From: Prevotella sp. oral taxon 299 str. F0039
GTDB lineage: Bacteria > Bacteroidota > Bacteroidia > Bacteroidales > Bacteroidaceae
DNA length: 64,000 nt
NCBI RefSeq assembly: GCF_000163055.2
Contig: NC_022111.1
Location: forward strand, 1,674,001 to 1,738,000
Reading direction: 5' to 3'
Translations under genes and position numbers: made by a program
Shown: in pieces, positions 43,445-52,277 of the stretch
Layout of the letters: every line of letters begins with the position of its first letter
Position numbering within the stretch: the stretch's first letter is position 1
The notes under the pieces: generated by a model
What the model was told of the DNA's origin: nothing
The model's database searches: none
The model's input: the letters and a program-made list of their open reading frames with translations, nothing else

Positions 43445-45799
43445 ATGCGAAAGAAAAGTCTACTCTTTATTCTGTCGTTTCTTGCTCTTTCTATCAATAT
43501 TTTAGCACAACGTGTGGTGAAAATAACGGTGAGAGAAGCAGGAACTCAACAATTGTTAGTGGGTGCTAAGGTGAGTTTTTCACCGAATAAAGCACATACC
43601 GACACTTTAATAGCTATCACTAATAACGACGGAAAAGCAATCATCAATTTAGAAAAGGAACACACCTTATATTATTATAGGGTGAGTTTAATGGGTTATA
43701 TCCCCACATCGGGAACATTATCTACTACCGAACAAGACCTAAACATCACCTTAAAAGAAGACGTTATGCATCTTAATGGGGTTGTAGTTACTGGTTCTCG
43801 AACAGAAAGACCTATTAAGTTGTCGCCAATAACTACACAAGTGTTGGGCGGAAAGGCACTTGTAGATGCAGGATACAGCGACTTACAACACGCATTACAG
43901 CAGGAAACGCCTGGAATGAACATACAAAAGGTGGGTTTTGGCAATGAAATTTCAATGCAAGGGTTAGACGCTCGTCATGTATTATTTCTGCAAGATGGGG
44001 AAAGAATGACTGGAGAGATGGCTGGAAACCTCGATTATGAACGCTTTAATCTGCATGCAATAGATCGAATAGAAATCGTAAAGGGAGCCAGTAGTACCCT
44101 TTATGGCAGCAGAGCGTCGGGTGCTGTCATCAATCTTATATCGAAAAAGACTCAAAAACCATTGGACATACAAGCGGGAGTGAGGTTTGCTCAAATGAAT
44201 CAACGCAACTATAAGCAGCCAAACCCTAAGGATTTCCTCTATATGTTCGAGAAAAATAGCGATCGACCAAACCTCCAATCGTGGATATCCGCAGGCATAA
44301 AACAAGGTAAAATCACATCGCAAACAGATGTATGGTATAGCTCAAGTGATGCTTTTTATATGTATCAATCAGATAAAGACAAAAAGGTTTATACAAAAGA
44401 AGCCAACCCCTTCTTACCTCACGACATTGTTTTAACAGGTATTGCAGCGCGTTCTCCAATGGGAATAGAAGGTACTGAACACCTAACAGTTGCTCAAAAG
44501 CTTTACTATGAACCAACTAAAAACCTCTCATTGCAGGCTTATGGTTCGCTGTTCTTCATGAATTCGTATGATTTAATACAAGATATGACCTTCTCACAAA
44601 GTCGTGATTTCATGGCAGGAGTTAAGGCTAAATACGATATAAAAGATTGGTTTACGCTTAATTTAAGTCTACATGGCGACTTTTATGACCGCTTTAAACG
44701 ACACGAACGCATTGATGAAAGGAAGAAAGTGTATAAAAGTAAGATCTTTGAACCACGTTTAACACTCACAAGTAACTACTTCTCTGGGCATAACATCATA
44801 CTCGGTGTGGAGCATATAACAGACGATTTAACGAGCGATCGCTTTGTAAATAGACGAATGACAACACGCTCTTTGCACGAAACAGAATATTTCTTGCAAG
44901 ATGAATGGACTGTTAATGAGCATTGGATGCTTTCCTCTGGAGTGCGAACAAACTTCTCTAAAGCGTTTGGATTTATGTGGATGCCGAAGATTGCCATTAA
45001 ATATTCACCTGATGATCATTGGGCATTACGTGCTAACTACTCAATGGGTTATCGCGCACCGAGCATAAAAGAGCTCTTTTTTAACTGGGATCATTTAGGA
45101 ATGTTTCAAATAAGAGGAAGCGAAGAGCTTAGACCTGAGAAGAATAACTACTTTTCTTTGGGCACAGAATATAGCAAAGACCGATTCTTTATTAATGTAA
45201 ATGCTTATGGAAACTTCTTTCATAAGAAGATAGAAGGTGTGTGGCGCATTTATGATATGCAGTATAATTTCGAGTATAAAAACCTCAATAAACAACGAAT
45301 GTTAGGAGTTGAGGCGATAATGAAATGGAGATTAACAGACAATTTCATGCTTAATGCCACTTATAGCTATGTAAATGTGAGCAAACAAAAAGGCATTCAG
45401 GTTAATACCACATCTCCTCACGCTGCAACAGCAAGTATAGATTACACCTTAAATCGCCCTAATTATAGACTGAAAACCATTTTTAGCACCTCAATCATGG
45501 GTGAAAAGAATTTCGATGTGCAAGATAGAGTGTGGGTAGAAGAACATAATAAGAGCTATGATGCTTATTTTCGTTGCACACTTCCTACTTATGTTCTTTG
45601 CAATCTCTCAGTGGTTCAAACGTTTTATAATAAAGTTAAGCTCACAATGGGTGTAGATAACATCTTTAATTATGTGCCTCGCACCTTAGGTTCTGGCATA
45701 ACTTTGTTTAATGTTCCTGCCACTTCTGGTGCAAGAGGCTACCTACAAGTAGAGTTTTTAGTAGAAGATATTCTTAAATCACTAAAGCATAAGAAATGA
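43445..45799 (+). CDS. HmuR-like TonB-dependent heme receptor
   Basis: 784 residues. Signal peptide (ending NILAQ), N-terminal carboxypeptidase-regulatory-like domain (about 25-110), TonB-box region G-V-V-V-T-G-S-R-T-E, plug (LQHALQQETPGMNIQKVGFG, then V-K-G-A-S-S-T-L-Y-G-S-R-A-S-G-A-V-I-N) and a barrel with RAPSIKELFFNWDH and G-S-E-E-L-R-P-E-K-N. Its stop overlaps the start of the HmuY gene (ATGA), so the two are translationally coupled. In Porphyromonas, HmuR takes heme from HmuY; this is the same pair by gene order and family. The gene may be called hmuR by analogy only. Confidence 0.87.
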   Translation: MRKKSLLFILSFLALSINILAQRVVKITVREAGTQQLLVGAKVSFSPNKAHTDTLIAITNNDGKAIINLEKEHTLYYYRVSLMGYIPTSGTLSTTEQDLNITLKEDVMHLNGVVVTGSRTERPIKLSPITTQVLGGKALVDAGYSDLQHALQQETPGMNIQKVGFGNEISMQGLDARHVLFLQDGERMTGEMAGNLDYERFNLHAIDRIEIVKGASSTLYGSRASGAVINLISKKTQKPLDIQAGVRFAQMNQRNYKQPNPKDFLYMFEKNSDRPNLQSWISAGIKQGKITSQTDVWYSSSDAFYMYQSDKDKKVYTKEANPFLPHDIVLTGIAARSPMGIEGTEHLTVAQKLYYEPTKNLSLQAYGSLFFMNSYDLIQDMTFSQSRDFMAGVKAKYDIKDWFTLNLSLHGDFYDRFKRHERIDERKKVYKSKIFEPRLTLTSNYFSGHNIILGVEHITDDLTSDRFVNRRMTTRSLHETEYFLQDEWTVNEHWMLSSGVRTNFSKAFGFMWMPKIAIKYSPDDHWALRANYSMGYRAPSIKELFFNWDHLGMFQIRGSEELRPEKNNYFSLGTEYSKDRFFINVNAYGNFFHKKIEGVWRIYDMQYNFEYKNLNKQRMLGVEAIMKWRLTDNFMLNATYSYVNVSKQKGIQVNTTSPHAATASIDYTLNRPNYRLKTIFSTSIMGEKNFDVQDRVWVEEHNKSYDAYFRCTLPTYVLCNLSVVQTFYNKVKLTMGVDNIFNYVPRTLGSGITLFNVPATSGARGYLQVEFLVEDILKSLKHKK

Positions 45800-46488
45800 A
45801 AATCAATCTCTTTATATTCCTTTTTGCGCTTTTAAGCTCTTGTACAGACTATGATGCAGAGCCTTTTACAGGCAAAGTGCTACCCCGAGTCACTGGTTAT
45901 TCAACAGGAGTAACCAACGATTGGCTGTATATCAATTTGCGAACAGGAGAGATGTTCAATCGAAATAGGGTGAATGAAGATATTGTTGAAGGGGCACAAA
46001 AAGACCGATTAGATTGGGATATCGCCTTTTGTGGATATAGAATTCGCACCAATAGCGGAACGTCGGGTAAAGGAAAGGGAGCTGCAATCGATCTTGGTTC
46101 TGGCGAATACGATAAATGGAAGACCGTTTCTCAATTGCCTTCTAATCTCAATTGGATAGTAGACGATAGCACAGTAACCATCACTATGTCTCGAAATGAT
46201 TGGAATAAACATTTAATTGCCAATCATCTAGACTTTCAACAAAATCCTTGGTTCGATCCAAACAATGGTCCCGTAACCACTAAAACAAATGCAAATCCAA
46301 TCTTAGCCAATGCTATGAGCTTCACAGGACCGCCTCCTGTGTATGCACCTTCATTGCATACTTATGTCGTGCGCACAGCAAATGGAACGCAATACTTTAA
46401 AATTCAGATTATAAGTTGGTATAAAGCCGATGTCGAAATAGGCGATACAGGCGGACAGATAAGTTATTATTGTGACGAATTAAAATAA
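45796..46488 (+). CDS. HmuY family heme-binding lipoprotein
   Basis: 230 residues, lipoprotein signal (FALLSSCTDY, C16). The D-W-D-I-A-F-C-G-Y-R-I-R-T-N-S-G segment (73-88) and G-K-G-A-A with a final YYKIQ-type strand (YFKIQIISWYKADVEIGDTG) are HmuY hallmarks. P. gingivalis HmuY binds heme by two histidines. At about the equivalent places here I see M131 (T-I-T-M-S-R-N-D-W) and M174 (A-N-A-M-S-F-T), so a Met-Met ligation, as reported for Tannerella and Prevotella homologues, is plausible. H139 and H144 are alternatives. ATG overlaps the HmuR stop. Confidence 0.9.
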   Translation: MKINLFIFLFALLSSCTDYDAEPFTGKVLPRVTGYSTGVTNDWLYINLRTGEMFNRNRVNEDIVEGAQKDRLDWDIAFCGYRIRTNSGTSGKGKGAAIDLGSGEYDKWKTVSQLPSNLNWIVDDSTVTITMSRNDWNKHLIANHLDFQQNPWFDPNNGPVTTKTNANPILANAMSFTGPPPVYAPSLHTYVVRTANGTQYFKIQIISWYKADVEIGDTGGQISYYCDELK

Positions 46489-46492
46489 GAAA

Positions 46493-47383
46493 ATGGAAAC
46501 AAGAGTAAGAAATAATTATTGGAGAAGGACCTTGGCTTCTTTCTTTTTAGTATTATTTGCCATGCCTTTAGGCCATGCCTTAATGACCATAATGGATAAA
46601 TTCATGAGTGAAGATACTGTACATGTTGCTGGATTTATACTAGGTTTGGTTGGTTTAGTGATGGTTATAATGGGTGTTTTTGCAAAAGGAGATACTCGAC
46701 AAACGCTTTGGGGGTTGTTTGGAGGATTACTTTTTTGGACAGGTTGGGTAGAGTTTCTTTTCCTCTATTATGCTCGTCGTTATGGTGTTCCACCCGAAAT
46801 AGAAAACAATGTCGTCGTAACTAAACCCGAATACCTCATTATGCCTGCCTCATTTGGTATGTGGATGATGACAATGGTGATGTATGTGTTTAGTACAAAG
46901 AATGGATGTGACTTCATAACGTGGATTCAAAAGGTGTGTTTTAGAGACAAACGCAAGGTAATTGTAACACAACCAATGACCCGCCACACAAGTATTGTGA
47001 CCTTTATGGAAATCAATATGATGCTTTGGGCGTTCTATTTGCTTTTGATGTTCTGCTATGATAAGCGATTTTTAGGCGACCATCACCCTGTAACTTTCCT
47101 CGTTGGACTAGCTTGTTTCATAGGTTCTGTGTTCATGTTTAAGCGAGAATTGAAACTAGCAGCATGGGGAAGCAATATTCGTATGGCTATTGCTACGGTG
47201 ATAATCTTTTGGACTCCGGTTGAAATATTAGGCAGAATAAACTTCTTTCGTGAGTTTTGGGTGGAGCCAGAGAAATATAGTTTGCAAATGATTGCCATTT
47301 TAGTGGTGTTCTTAGGCTTAGGAGTTTATCTCTGGAAGAAAGGTGCTTCGAAGCGAAAGAAACCACAAGAAGGAGAAAATTAG
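46493..47383 (+). CDS. Conserved polytopic membrane protein of the hmuRY-like operon
   Basis: 296 residues with about seven or eight hydrophobic helices (near 12-30, 43-62, 68-92, 118-133, 165-188, 198-214, 230-247 and 265-284) and a basic tail (KKGASKRKKPQEGEN). No named domain recognised. It starts 4 bases after HmuY, so it is the third gene of the operon. A role in inner-membrane heme handling or regulation is possible from position, but no catalytic or transporter motif is visible. Confidence 0.7.
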   Translation: METRVRNNYWRRTLASFFLVLFAMPLGHALMTIMDKFMSEDTVHVAGFILGLVGLVMVIMGVFAKGDTRQTLWGLFGGLLFWTGWVEFLFLYYARRYGVPPEIENNVVVTKPEYLIMPASFGMWMMTMVMYVFSTKNGCDFITWIQKVCFRDKRKVIVTQPMTRHTSIVTFMEINMMLWAFYLLLMFCYDKRFLGDHHPVTFLVGLACFIGSVFMFKRELKLAAWGSNIRMAIATVIIFWTPVEILGRINFFREFWVEPEKYSLQMIAILVVFLGLGVYLWKKGASKRKKPQEGEN

Positions 47384-47398
47384 TACTATTATCCGTTC

Positions 47399-47425
47399 TT
47401 TACTCCTTTCATAAAGGAGCGTAAA
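47399..47425 (+). terminator. Weak hairpin after the hmuRY-like operon
   Basis: TTTAC/GTAAA and CCTTT/AAAGG arms form a short imperfect stem 15 bases after the stop. There is no clear T-run, so it is only a candidate. Confidence 0.3.
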
Positions 47426-47594
47426 GCAATGCTTATTTGTTTATTGCACCTCGTTTTTTCTTCTCTTTTCATTCAAAGAAGAGGGTAAGAAGACGCTTGT
47501 GGGCAAGAGTTGCATCGTGATGGATAAGATAAAAGAACTTTCTTTTTGTCCTTATGCTTTGCCTTTGTTTCTCCGCATAGTAGCACTTGTGTTG

Positions 47595-47682
47595 CAAAAG
47601 GATTGACTTTGCGTTGTAAAAGAATTGGTATTACCCCCTAAAAGCATTGAGATTGGTAGACAATTTCAATGCTTTTATTTTG
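47595..47682 (+). repeat. 88-bp element, copy E: four 22-bp palindromic units
   Basis: The units are 47595-47616, 47617-47638, 47639-47660 and 47661-47682. It is the most diverged copy (units 1 and 2 have lost the C at column 7), yet spacing is still exactly 22. It lies in the 616-bp gap before the GH20 gene, 185 bp upstream of its -7 element. Confidence 0.88.
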
Positions 47683-47867
47683 ATATAGCACGAGAGTGGA
47701 CAAAAAGATGTGTGCGAAAGGATTGTAAGTGGAATATACTTGGAGGGTTGATGCTTAAAAAATGGAAAAATATTTCTTCTCTTTTGTTTATCAATAGTCA
47801 CTTCTTAAAGTTCTTTATAGGGAAGAATAATGTTGATAAAAGATGTGGGCAATTCGATTCTTATTTG

Positions 47868-47875
47868 TATCTTTG
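47868..47875 (+). promoter_or_regulatory. -7 promoter element of the GH20 gene
   Basis: TATCTTTG, an exact TAnnTTTG match. The start of transcription would be at about 47881, which is precisely where the structured leader begins. No well-spaced -33 box is evident. Confidence 0.6.
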
Positions 47876-47880
47876 TCATT

Positions 47881-47945
47881 CCTGCATACACCTTATTCAG
47901 GTGTTTCGATGTGCTTGCAATGCAAGTCACCTGTAAGTATGGCAG
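47881..47945 (+). promoter_or_regulatory. Structured 5' leader, possible switch element
   Basis: CTGCATAC (47882-47889) pairs with GTAT-G-GCAG (47937-47945, one bulged G) to close the element. Inside are a hairpin CACCT/AGGTG (47889-47893 and 47899-47903) and a hairpin CTTGC/GCAAG (47914-47918 and 47922-47926). The AGGTG arm is also complementary to CACCTG at 47928-47933, so two folds exclude each other. I do not recognise a known riboswitch class. About 55 unstructured bases separate it from the ATG at 48000. Confidence 0.55.
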
Positions 47946-47999
47946 AACAAAAATAGATAGAATTCTATATTATTACGAAAATCAACCCAAACAATTAAA

Positions 48000-50183
48000 A
48001 TGACTCCAATTAAAATGACCTCATTAAAGACTTTATTGCAGACTTTTTTGCCACTGAAACCCTATTCAAAGGGTTTTGTTAAGCCTGCTTTGGTGGCTTG
48101 TGCGTTATCTTTTTTCAGTGCATCTGGCTATGCACAAGACTTTAGAACCTTGCGAGATATAAAGGTAAACGACACTGCTCTCGACCTTTCTACAACCAAT
48201 TGCAGAGTTATTCCTCGTAATGCAATGCACTCACGTTATCGTCTTCAATCGCTCATCTTACCGCTTCAACTCGACTCAGTGGGAACTCAAGCATTCTTTG
48301 CGTGCAAAAATATCGAAGGAACATTGCGCTTTCCTGCCACAACAAGGGTTGTAAGTGCAGCTGCATTCAATGGTTGTAGCAAGCTAACCGAGCTTTCGTT
48401 CGATGGCTCAACACGCTTAGGAGCATTCGCTTTTGCCAATTGCCGTGGGCTACGTGTTGTGCGTTTGTCGGCAACGGTTCCCCCAGTTTGTGCCGATAAT
48501 GCTTTCGATGGAATCGACTTAAATAAAGTTCAGCTCATAGTTCCTGCTCAATCACGCAAAGAATATCGCAAGGCTCAGGGCTGGCGACATTTCTTTGGAA
48601 AGCAAGAAGAGGCGAACGTGTGTCGTCCCGAACAAATACTAGTACCTCGTCCGCTCACACTTGAGGTTTATTCTGCCGATAATTCTACTAAAAATTCAGA
48701 TAAGAAAGCTAAAACAAACACCCTTCTTCCACTTCAATGGGCAAAGGTTGTGGGGGTAGAAGCACCTCAAGAATTGGCAAATGAGAAGATGCAAGCAGAG
48801 CGAATACTTGGAGAACGCACCGTATTTGCTAAAGGACGTCGTGGTGTTGGAGCTGTAGTTCGCCTTCAACTCGATGCTTCTCTCACCAATGATGAGGCTT
48901 ATACCTTAGATATTTCAAATAAAGGAGTGGTGATTAAGGGTAAAACCGCAGCAGGAGTGTTCTGCGGATTGATGACACTCGAGCAACTTTGTATTGGTAA
49001 TGGCGTTGCTGCTCGCTCTGTAGAGATTCCCGCTTTACACATAAAAGACCAACCTCGCACTGCTATTCGTGAGCTAATGGTAGACCCTGTGCGTCATTTT
49101 ATTCCCTTTGAAGACCTTAAAAGCTATGTTGTTGAAATGGCTCGCTACAAGTATAACGCACTTCATTTGCACTTAGTAGACGACCAAGCATGGCGAATTG
49201 AAATCAAAAAATATCCCGAACTCATCGAAAAGGCGTCCGATCGCATTGGAATGGACGACATGCCAGCACGCATTAGCGGTTATTATACACAAGATCAGAT
49301 GAGAGAATTGGTGCAATTTGCAGCTAAATATCATGTAATGGTGATTCCAGAGGTTGAACTTCCAGGTCATGAAGTGGCTGCAATACATTGTTATCCACAG
49401 CTTTCGTGTGCTAAAAAGCCTGTTCCTATTCGTCTAACCTGCGGAGTTAGCAACGATTTGCTTTGTCCTGCAGAGCCATTTGTGTACGAATTCTTTAATA
49501 ATGTATTGAAAGAATTGGCTGATATCTTCCCTGCTCCCTATGTACATCTAGGTGGTGACGAAGCAGGTCAGCCCCCATTAGGTGCTTGGAGCAATTGTTC
49601 TGCATGTACAGAGTTGAAGAAAAAGGAGGGATTTAAAGAGAATTGGGAACTACAACAATATCTTTTCGACCGCATTATTCATCAACTTAAGTTGTTAGGA
49701 AAGAAACCTATGTATTGGTATGAGCAAGAATTTAAAACAATTCAGCCTGGTTGTGTGGTGTATGCGTGGCGACATGGATTAACAAAAACAGCCATAGACG
49801 CTGCTGTTCGCAACAATGTACAGATAATGCTTTGCCCTGGTGAGCATTGTTATCTAGACTATCCCGAGAAAAAAGGCGACATGCCCGAAGTGAATTGGGG
49901 TATGCCTGCAACCTCGTTAGAACAGACTTACAAGCTAGATCCTGCGTGGGGACAAGACAACAACTTTGTTCGTAACACCTTGATGGGCGTTAGTGGAACG
50001 CTATGGAGTGAGAGTATCAACTCAACCGAGCGTCTTTTTTATCAAACATTCCCACGTGCGGCAGCTCTTGCAGAAGCAGGTTGGAGTATGCCCGAGCGTC
50101 GAAATTATACCGATTTCCTTCGCCGTATGAAGCCCTTAACCGACGATATGTTGCGTAGAGGCATAGCGGTGAACGCTAAATAA
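48000..50183 (+). CDS. LRR-containing beta-N-acetylhexosaminidase (GH20)
   Basis: 727 residues. Signal peptide (to about 46, ASGYAQ), an N-terminal block of BspA-type LRR_5 units (about 75-190, including IEGTLRFPATTRVVSAAAFN), a GH20b domain (about 205-345) and the GH20 TIM barrel (about 350-700). The catalytic pair is D520-E521 in YVHLGGDEAG; RELMVDPVRHFIPFEDLK and PEVELPGHEVAAI are typical of the family. It should remove terminal GlcNAc or GalNAc from host glycans or chitin oligomers outside the cell or in the periplasm. The LRR-to-GH20 fusion is unusual and may tether the enzyme to a surface or host ligand. Confidence 0.9.
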   Translation: MTPIKMTSLKTLLQTFLPLKPYSKGFVKPALVACALSFFSASGYAQDFRTLRDIKVNDTALDLSTTNCRVIPRNAMHSRYRLQSLILPLQLDSVGTQAFFACKNIEGTLRFPATTRVVSAAAFNGCSKLTELSFDGSTRLGAFAFANCRGLRVVRLSATVPPVCADNAFDGIDLNKVQLIVPAQSRKEYRKAQGWRHFFGKQEEANVCRPEQILVPRPLTLEVYSADNSTKNSDKKAKTNTLLPLQWAKVVGVEAPQELANEKMQAERILGERTVFAKGRRGVGAVVRLQLDASLTNDEAYTLDISNKGVVIKGKTAAGVFCGLMTLEQLCIGNGVAARSVEIPALHIKDQPRTAIRELMVDPVRHFIPFEDLKSYVVEMARYKYNALHLHLVDDQAWRIEIKKYPELIEKASDRIGMDDMPARISGYYTQDQMRELVQFAAKYHVMVIPEVELPGHEVAAIHCYPQLSCAKKPVPIRLTCGVSNDLLCPAEPFVYEFFNNVLKELADIFPAPYVHLGGDEAGQPPLGAWSNCSACTELKKKEGFKENWELQQYLFDRIIHQLKLLGKKPMYWYEQEFKTIQPGCVVYAWRHGLTKTAIDAAVRNNVQIMLCPGEHCYLDYPEKKGDMPEVNWGMPATSLEQTYKLDPAWGQDNNFVRNTLMGVSGTLWSESINSTERLFYQTFPRAAALAEAGWSMPERRNYTDFLRRMKPLTDDMLRRGIAVNAK

Positions 50184-50457
50184 ATGGGAGATAAGGGCAG
50201 AATGGCTTAGTACAACACCTCAAATGACTTTTTTGAAAAAGAATGAAATCAGACTCCATTGCATTGGATTTAAGTGAGACGGCTTGTGCAAATAAGTAAC
50301 AGATGATGCCTTGTAGTATCTGTTTCCCTATTTTTTAGAAAGAAAATGCTATAAATAGAGTGTGTTTAATTATATACAATAAAAGAAGTTATCAGATAAG
50401 AGATATATAAAAGTAGATATAATATCATTTATTTATGAAGTAAAAAGAATAAATTCT

Positions 50458-50489
50458 TTTGCTTTTTGGTAAGTTATTTTATATCTTCG
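50458..50489 (+). promoter_or_regulatory. Promoter of the GH13 gene
   Basis: TTTG (50458-50461), 20 nt, TATCTTCG (50482-50489; one mismatch in the -7 box). The rest of the gap 50184-50525 shows no gene; no convincing terminator for GH20 is seen. Confidence 0.6.
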
Positions 50490-50525
50490 CAATAAATGGT
50501 AATAATAAAATAAAAAATAATCCTA

Positions 50526-51947
50526 ATGATAAAAATGAAGAAGTTTTTTTTGATAATGGCTCTTAGTTGTTTGGTTTTACAAGGAATTAAAGCTCATAAA
50601 ACAGTATCTAATGATGAAGTTATATTACATGCTTGGTGCTGGTCATTTAATACTATTAGAGAGAATCTGCCTAAAATAGCGAAAGCAGGTTACACAATTG
50701 TACAAACTTCGCCTGCCCAACATTGTGTAACTGAGGTTAAAGGTGATAAAGGAGGAGGTAATCAACTCTATGGACATGGTAAATGGTATTATCAATATCA
50801 ACCAACAGATTGGAAGATCGGTAATTATCAAATGGGAACACGTGACGATTTGATAGCACTCTGCAAAGAGGCTAAGCGTTATGGCATACGTATTATAGTG
50901 GATGTGCTACCTAACCATACTGCAGTTAACGACTGCCAAGTTGAAGATGCTTTAGATTTAGCGGTGGGAGGACACGAAAATTTATACCATGCGAATGGCT
51001 TAACAGAAATAAAAGATTATAATGATCGCTTGCAATGTACAACGGGACAGATGGGAGGACTGCCTGATGTAAATACAGAAAACCCAGACTTTCAGCATTA
51101 TTATCTTACATACGTAAATGATTTACTATCTTGTGGCGTTCGTGGATTCCGTTATGATACAGCAAAACACATCGGTTTACCTAGCGATCCGAAAGACTCA
51201 AAATCGCCCGAAAACGACTTTTGGGATGTAGTAACAGGACGTAAAGATGTTAAAGGGTTGCGACTAGCTCTTCCGAATGATAGTCTTTTTATGTATGGTG
51301 AGGTGTTGCAAGATGCTAATGTTAAAGAAAAAGAATATGCAGATATGATCGGAGGCGTTACAGCAAGCACTTTAGGTTGGTGTATACGACATGCACTTGA
51401 GGGTCATGAGTGGAAGATCAATGATATAACAAACTATTGTCACCCTGTAGAACCTCAGAAATTGATCACTTGGGTAGAGTCTCATGATACTTATTGTAAT
51501 GATCATGAAAGCGCAGGTCTGACAGATTCGCAGGTTCGTATGGGCTGGGTATTCATCACTGCTCGTCAGTTTGGTACACCATTGTTTTATAGTCGTCCTG
51601 ATGGTAGTACGTTAGATAATGTATGGGGTAATAATATTGTTGGCAAAAAAGGTAATGATGCTTTTCTTCATCCAGAGGTTGTGGCAGTTAATAAATTTCG
51701 AAAAGCAATGCATGGACAAAAAGAAACGATAATTTATGCGAATGAAGGTAAGGTGGTAGAGGTGATGAGAGGAAAAAAAGGAACAGCTCTTATAAATATT
51801 TCTTCTGCGCCTCAAAACATAAGTATTGCTACTATGTTGCCTAATGGGAAGTATAAAGACGTGGTTTATCAAAATACTTTTGTTGTAAGTCATGGAATAT
51901 TGAAAGGTACACTTAAACCTTTAACCTCTTATATTCTTTCTCGTTAA
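50526..51947 (+). CDS. Secreted alpha-amylase (GH13)
   Basis: 473 residues; signal peptide (MKKFFLIMALSCLVLQGIKA; the methionine at 50535 may be the real start). The GH13 barrel shows region I DVLPNHT, region II GFRYDTAKHI with nucleophile D211, region III FMYGEVLQ with acid E259 and region IV WVESHDT with D321. The length is that of a single catalytic barrel plus a short C-terminal beta domain. It should cleave alpha-1,4 glucans outside the cytoplasm. It is monocistronic, with its own promoter and terminator, and not linked to a SusC/D operon. Confidence 0.92.
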   Translation: MIKMKKFFLIMALSCLVLQGIKAHKTVSNDEVILHAWCWSFNTIRENLPKIAKAGYTIVQTSPAQHCVTEVKGDKGGGNQLYGHGKWYYQYQPTDWKIGNYQMGTRDDLIALCKEAKRYGIRIIVDVLPNHTAVNDCQVEDALDLAVGGHENLYHANGLTEIKDYNDRLQCTTGQMGGLPDVNTENPDFQHYYLTYVNDLLSCGVRGFRYDTAKHIGLPSDPKDSKSPENDFWDVVTGRKDVKGLRLALPNDSLFMYGEVLQDANVKEKEYADMIGGVTASTLGWCIRHALEGHEWKINDITNYCHPVEPQKLITWVESHDTYCNDHESAGLTDSQVRMGWVFITARQFGTPLFYSRPDGSTLDNVWGNNIVGKKGNDAFLHPEVVAVNKFRKAMHGQKETIIYANEGKVVEVMRGKKGTALINISSAPQNISIATMLPNGKYKDVVYQNTFVVSHGILKGTLKPLTSYILSR

Positions 51948-51968
51948 AGTAGTTTGCTTATCATTTGT

Positions 51969-52010
51969 CATTATCCACTTTCTGAGTTCAGAGGGTGGAT
52001 AATGTATATT
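51969..52010 (+). terminator. Terminator after the GH13 gene
   Basis: CATTATCCAC (51969-51978) and GTGGATAATG (51995-52004) are fully complementary, with an inner CTGA/TCAG pair and a T-rich end (TATATTT). Confidence 0.75.
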
Positions 52011-52210
52011 TAGGAATCAATAACGAAACTATGTTCATCTCATTATTATAAGAAAAATATTGTTAGCTTTGATTTTATGATGGGTTGCAAATCCTTTTGG
52101 TATATAATAAGAAAGAAAACAACGATTAAACGTGGGTGCAATGCATTCATGTTAAAATAAAAATAAGATAAAGATAAGCTGTTCATGTTACGAGCCAACA
52201 AGCGTTCTTG

Positions 52211-52241
52211 TTTGTTCTTACATTCGTTTTTTGTATCTTTG
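52211..52241 (+). promoter_or_regulatory. Consensus promoter of the C10 protease gene
   Basis: TTTG (52211-52214), 19 nt, TATCTTTG (52234-52241). Predicted leader of about 30 nt. The rest of 52005-52277 shows no gene. Confidence 0.85.
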
Positions 52242-52277
52242 CAGAACTGAAAAATAATAAAAGGATATATCCTCAAA

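Noticed and set aside
47625..47936. 103-residue open frame before the GH20 gene
   Set aside because: It begins inside repeat copy E and covers the promoter and structured leader; its composition is not protein-like.
50255..50275. Possible seventh copy of the 22-bp unit (CCATTGCATTGGATTT)
   Set aside because: It is a single short match without flanking units at 22-bp phase.
48000..51947. GH20 and GH13 genes as part of a polysaccharide utilization locus with the SusC/D pairs
   Set aside because: Each glycosidase gene has its own promoter and lies more than 4 kb from the nearest SusC/D pair, with unrelated genes between.
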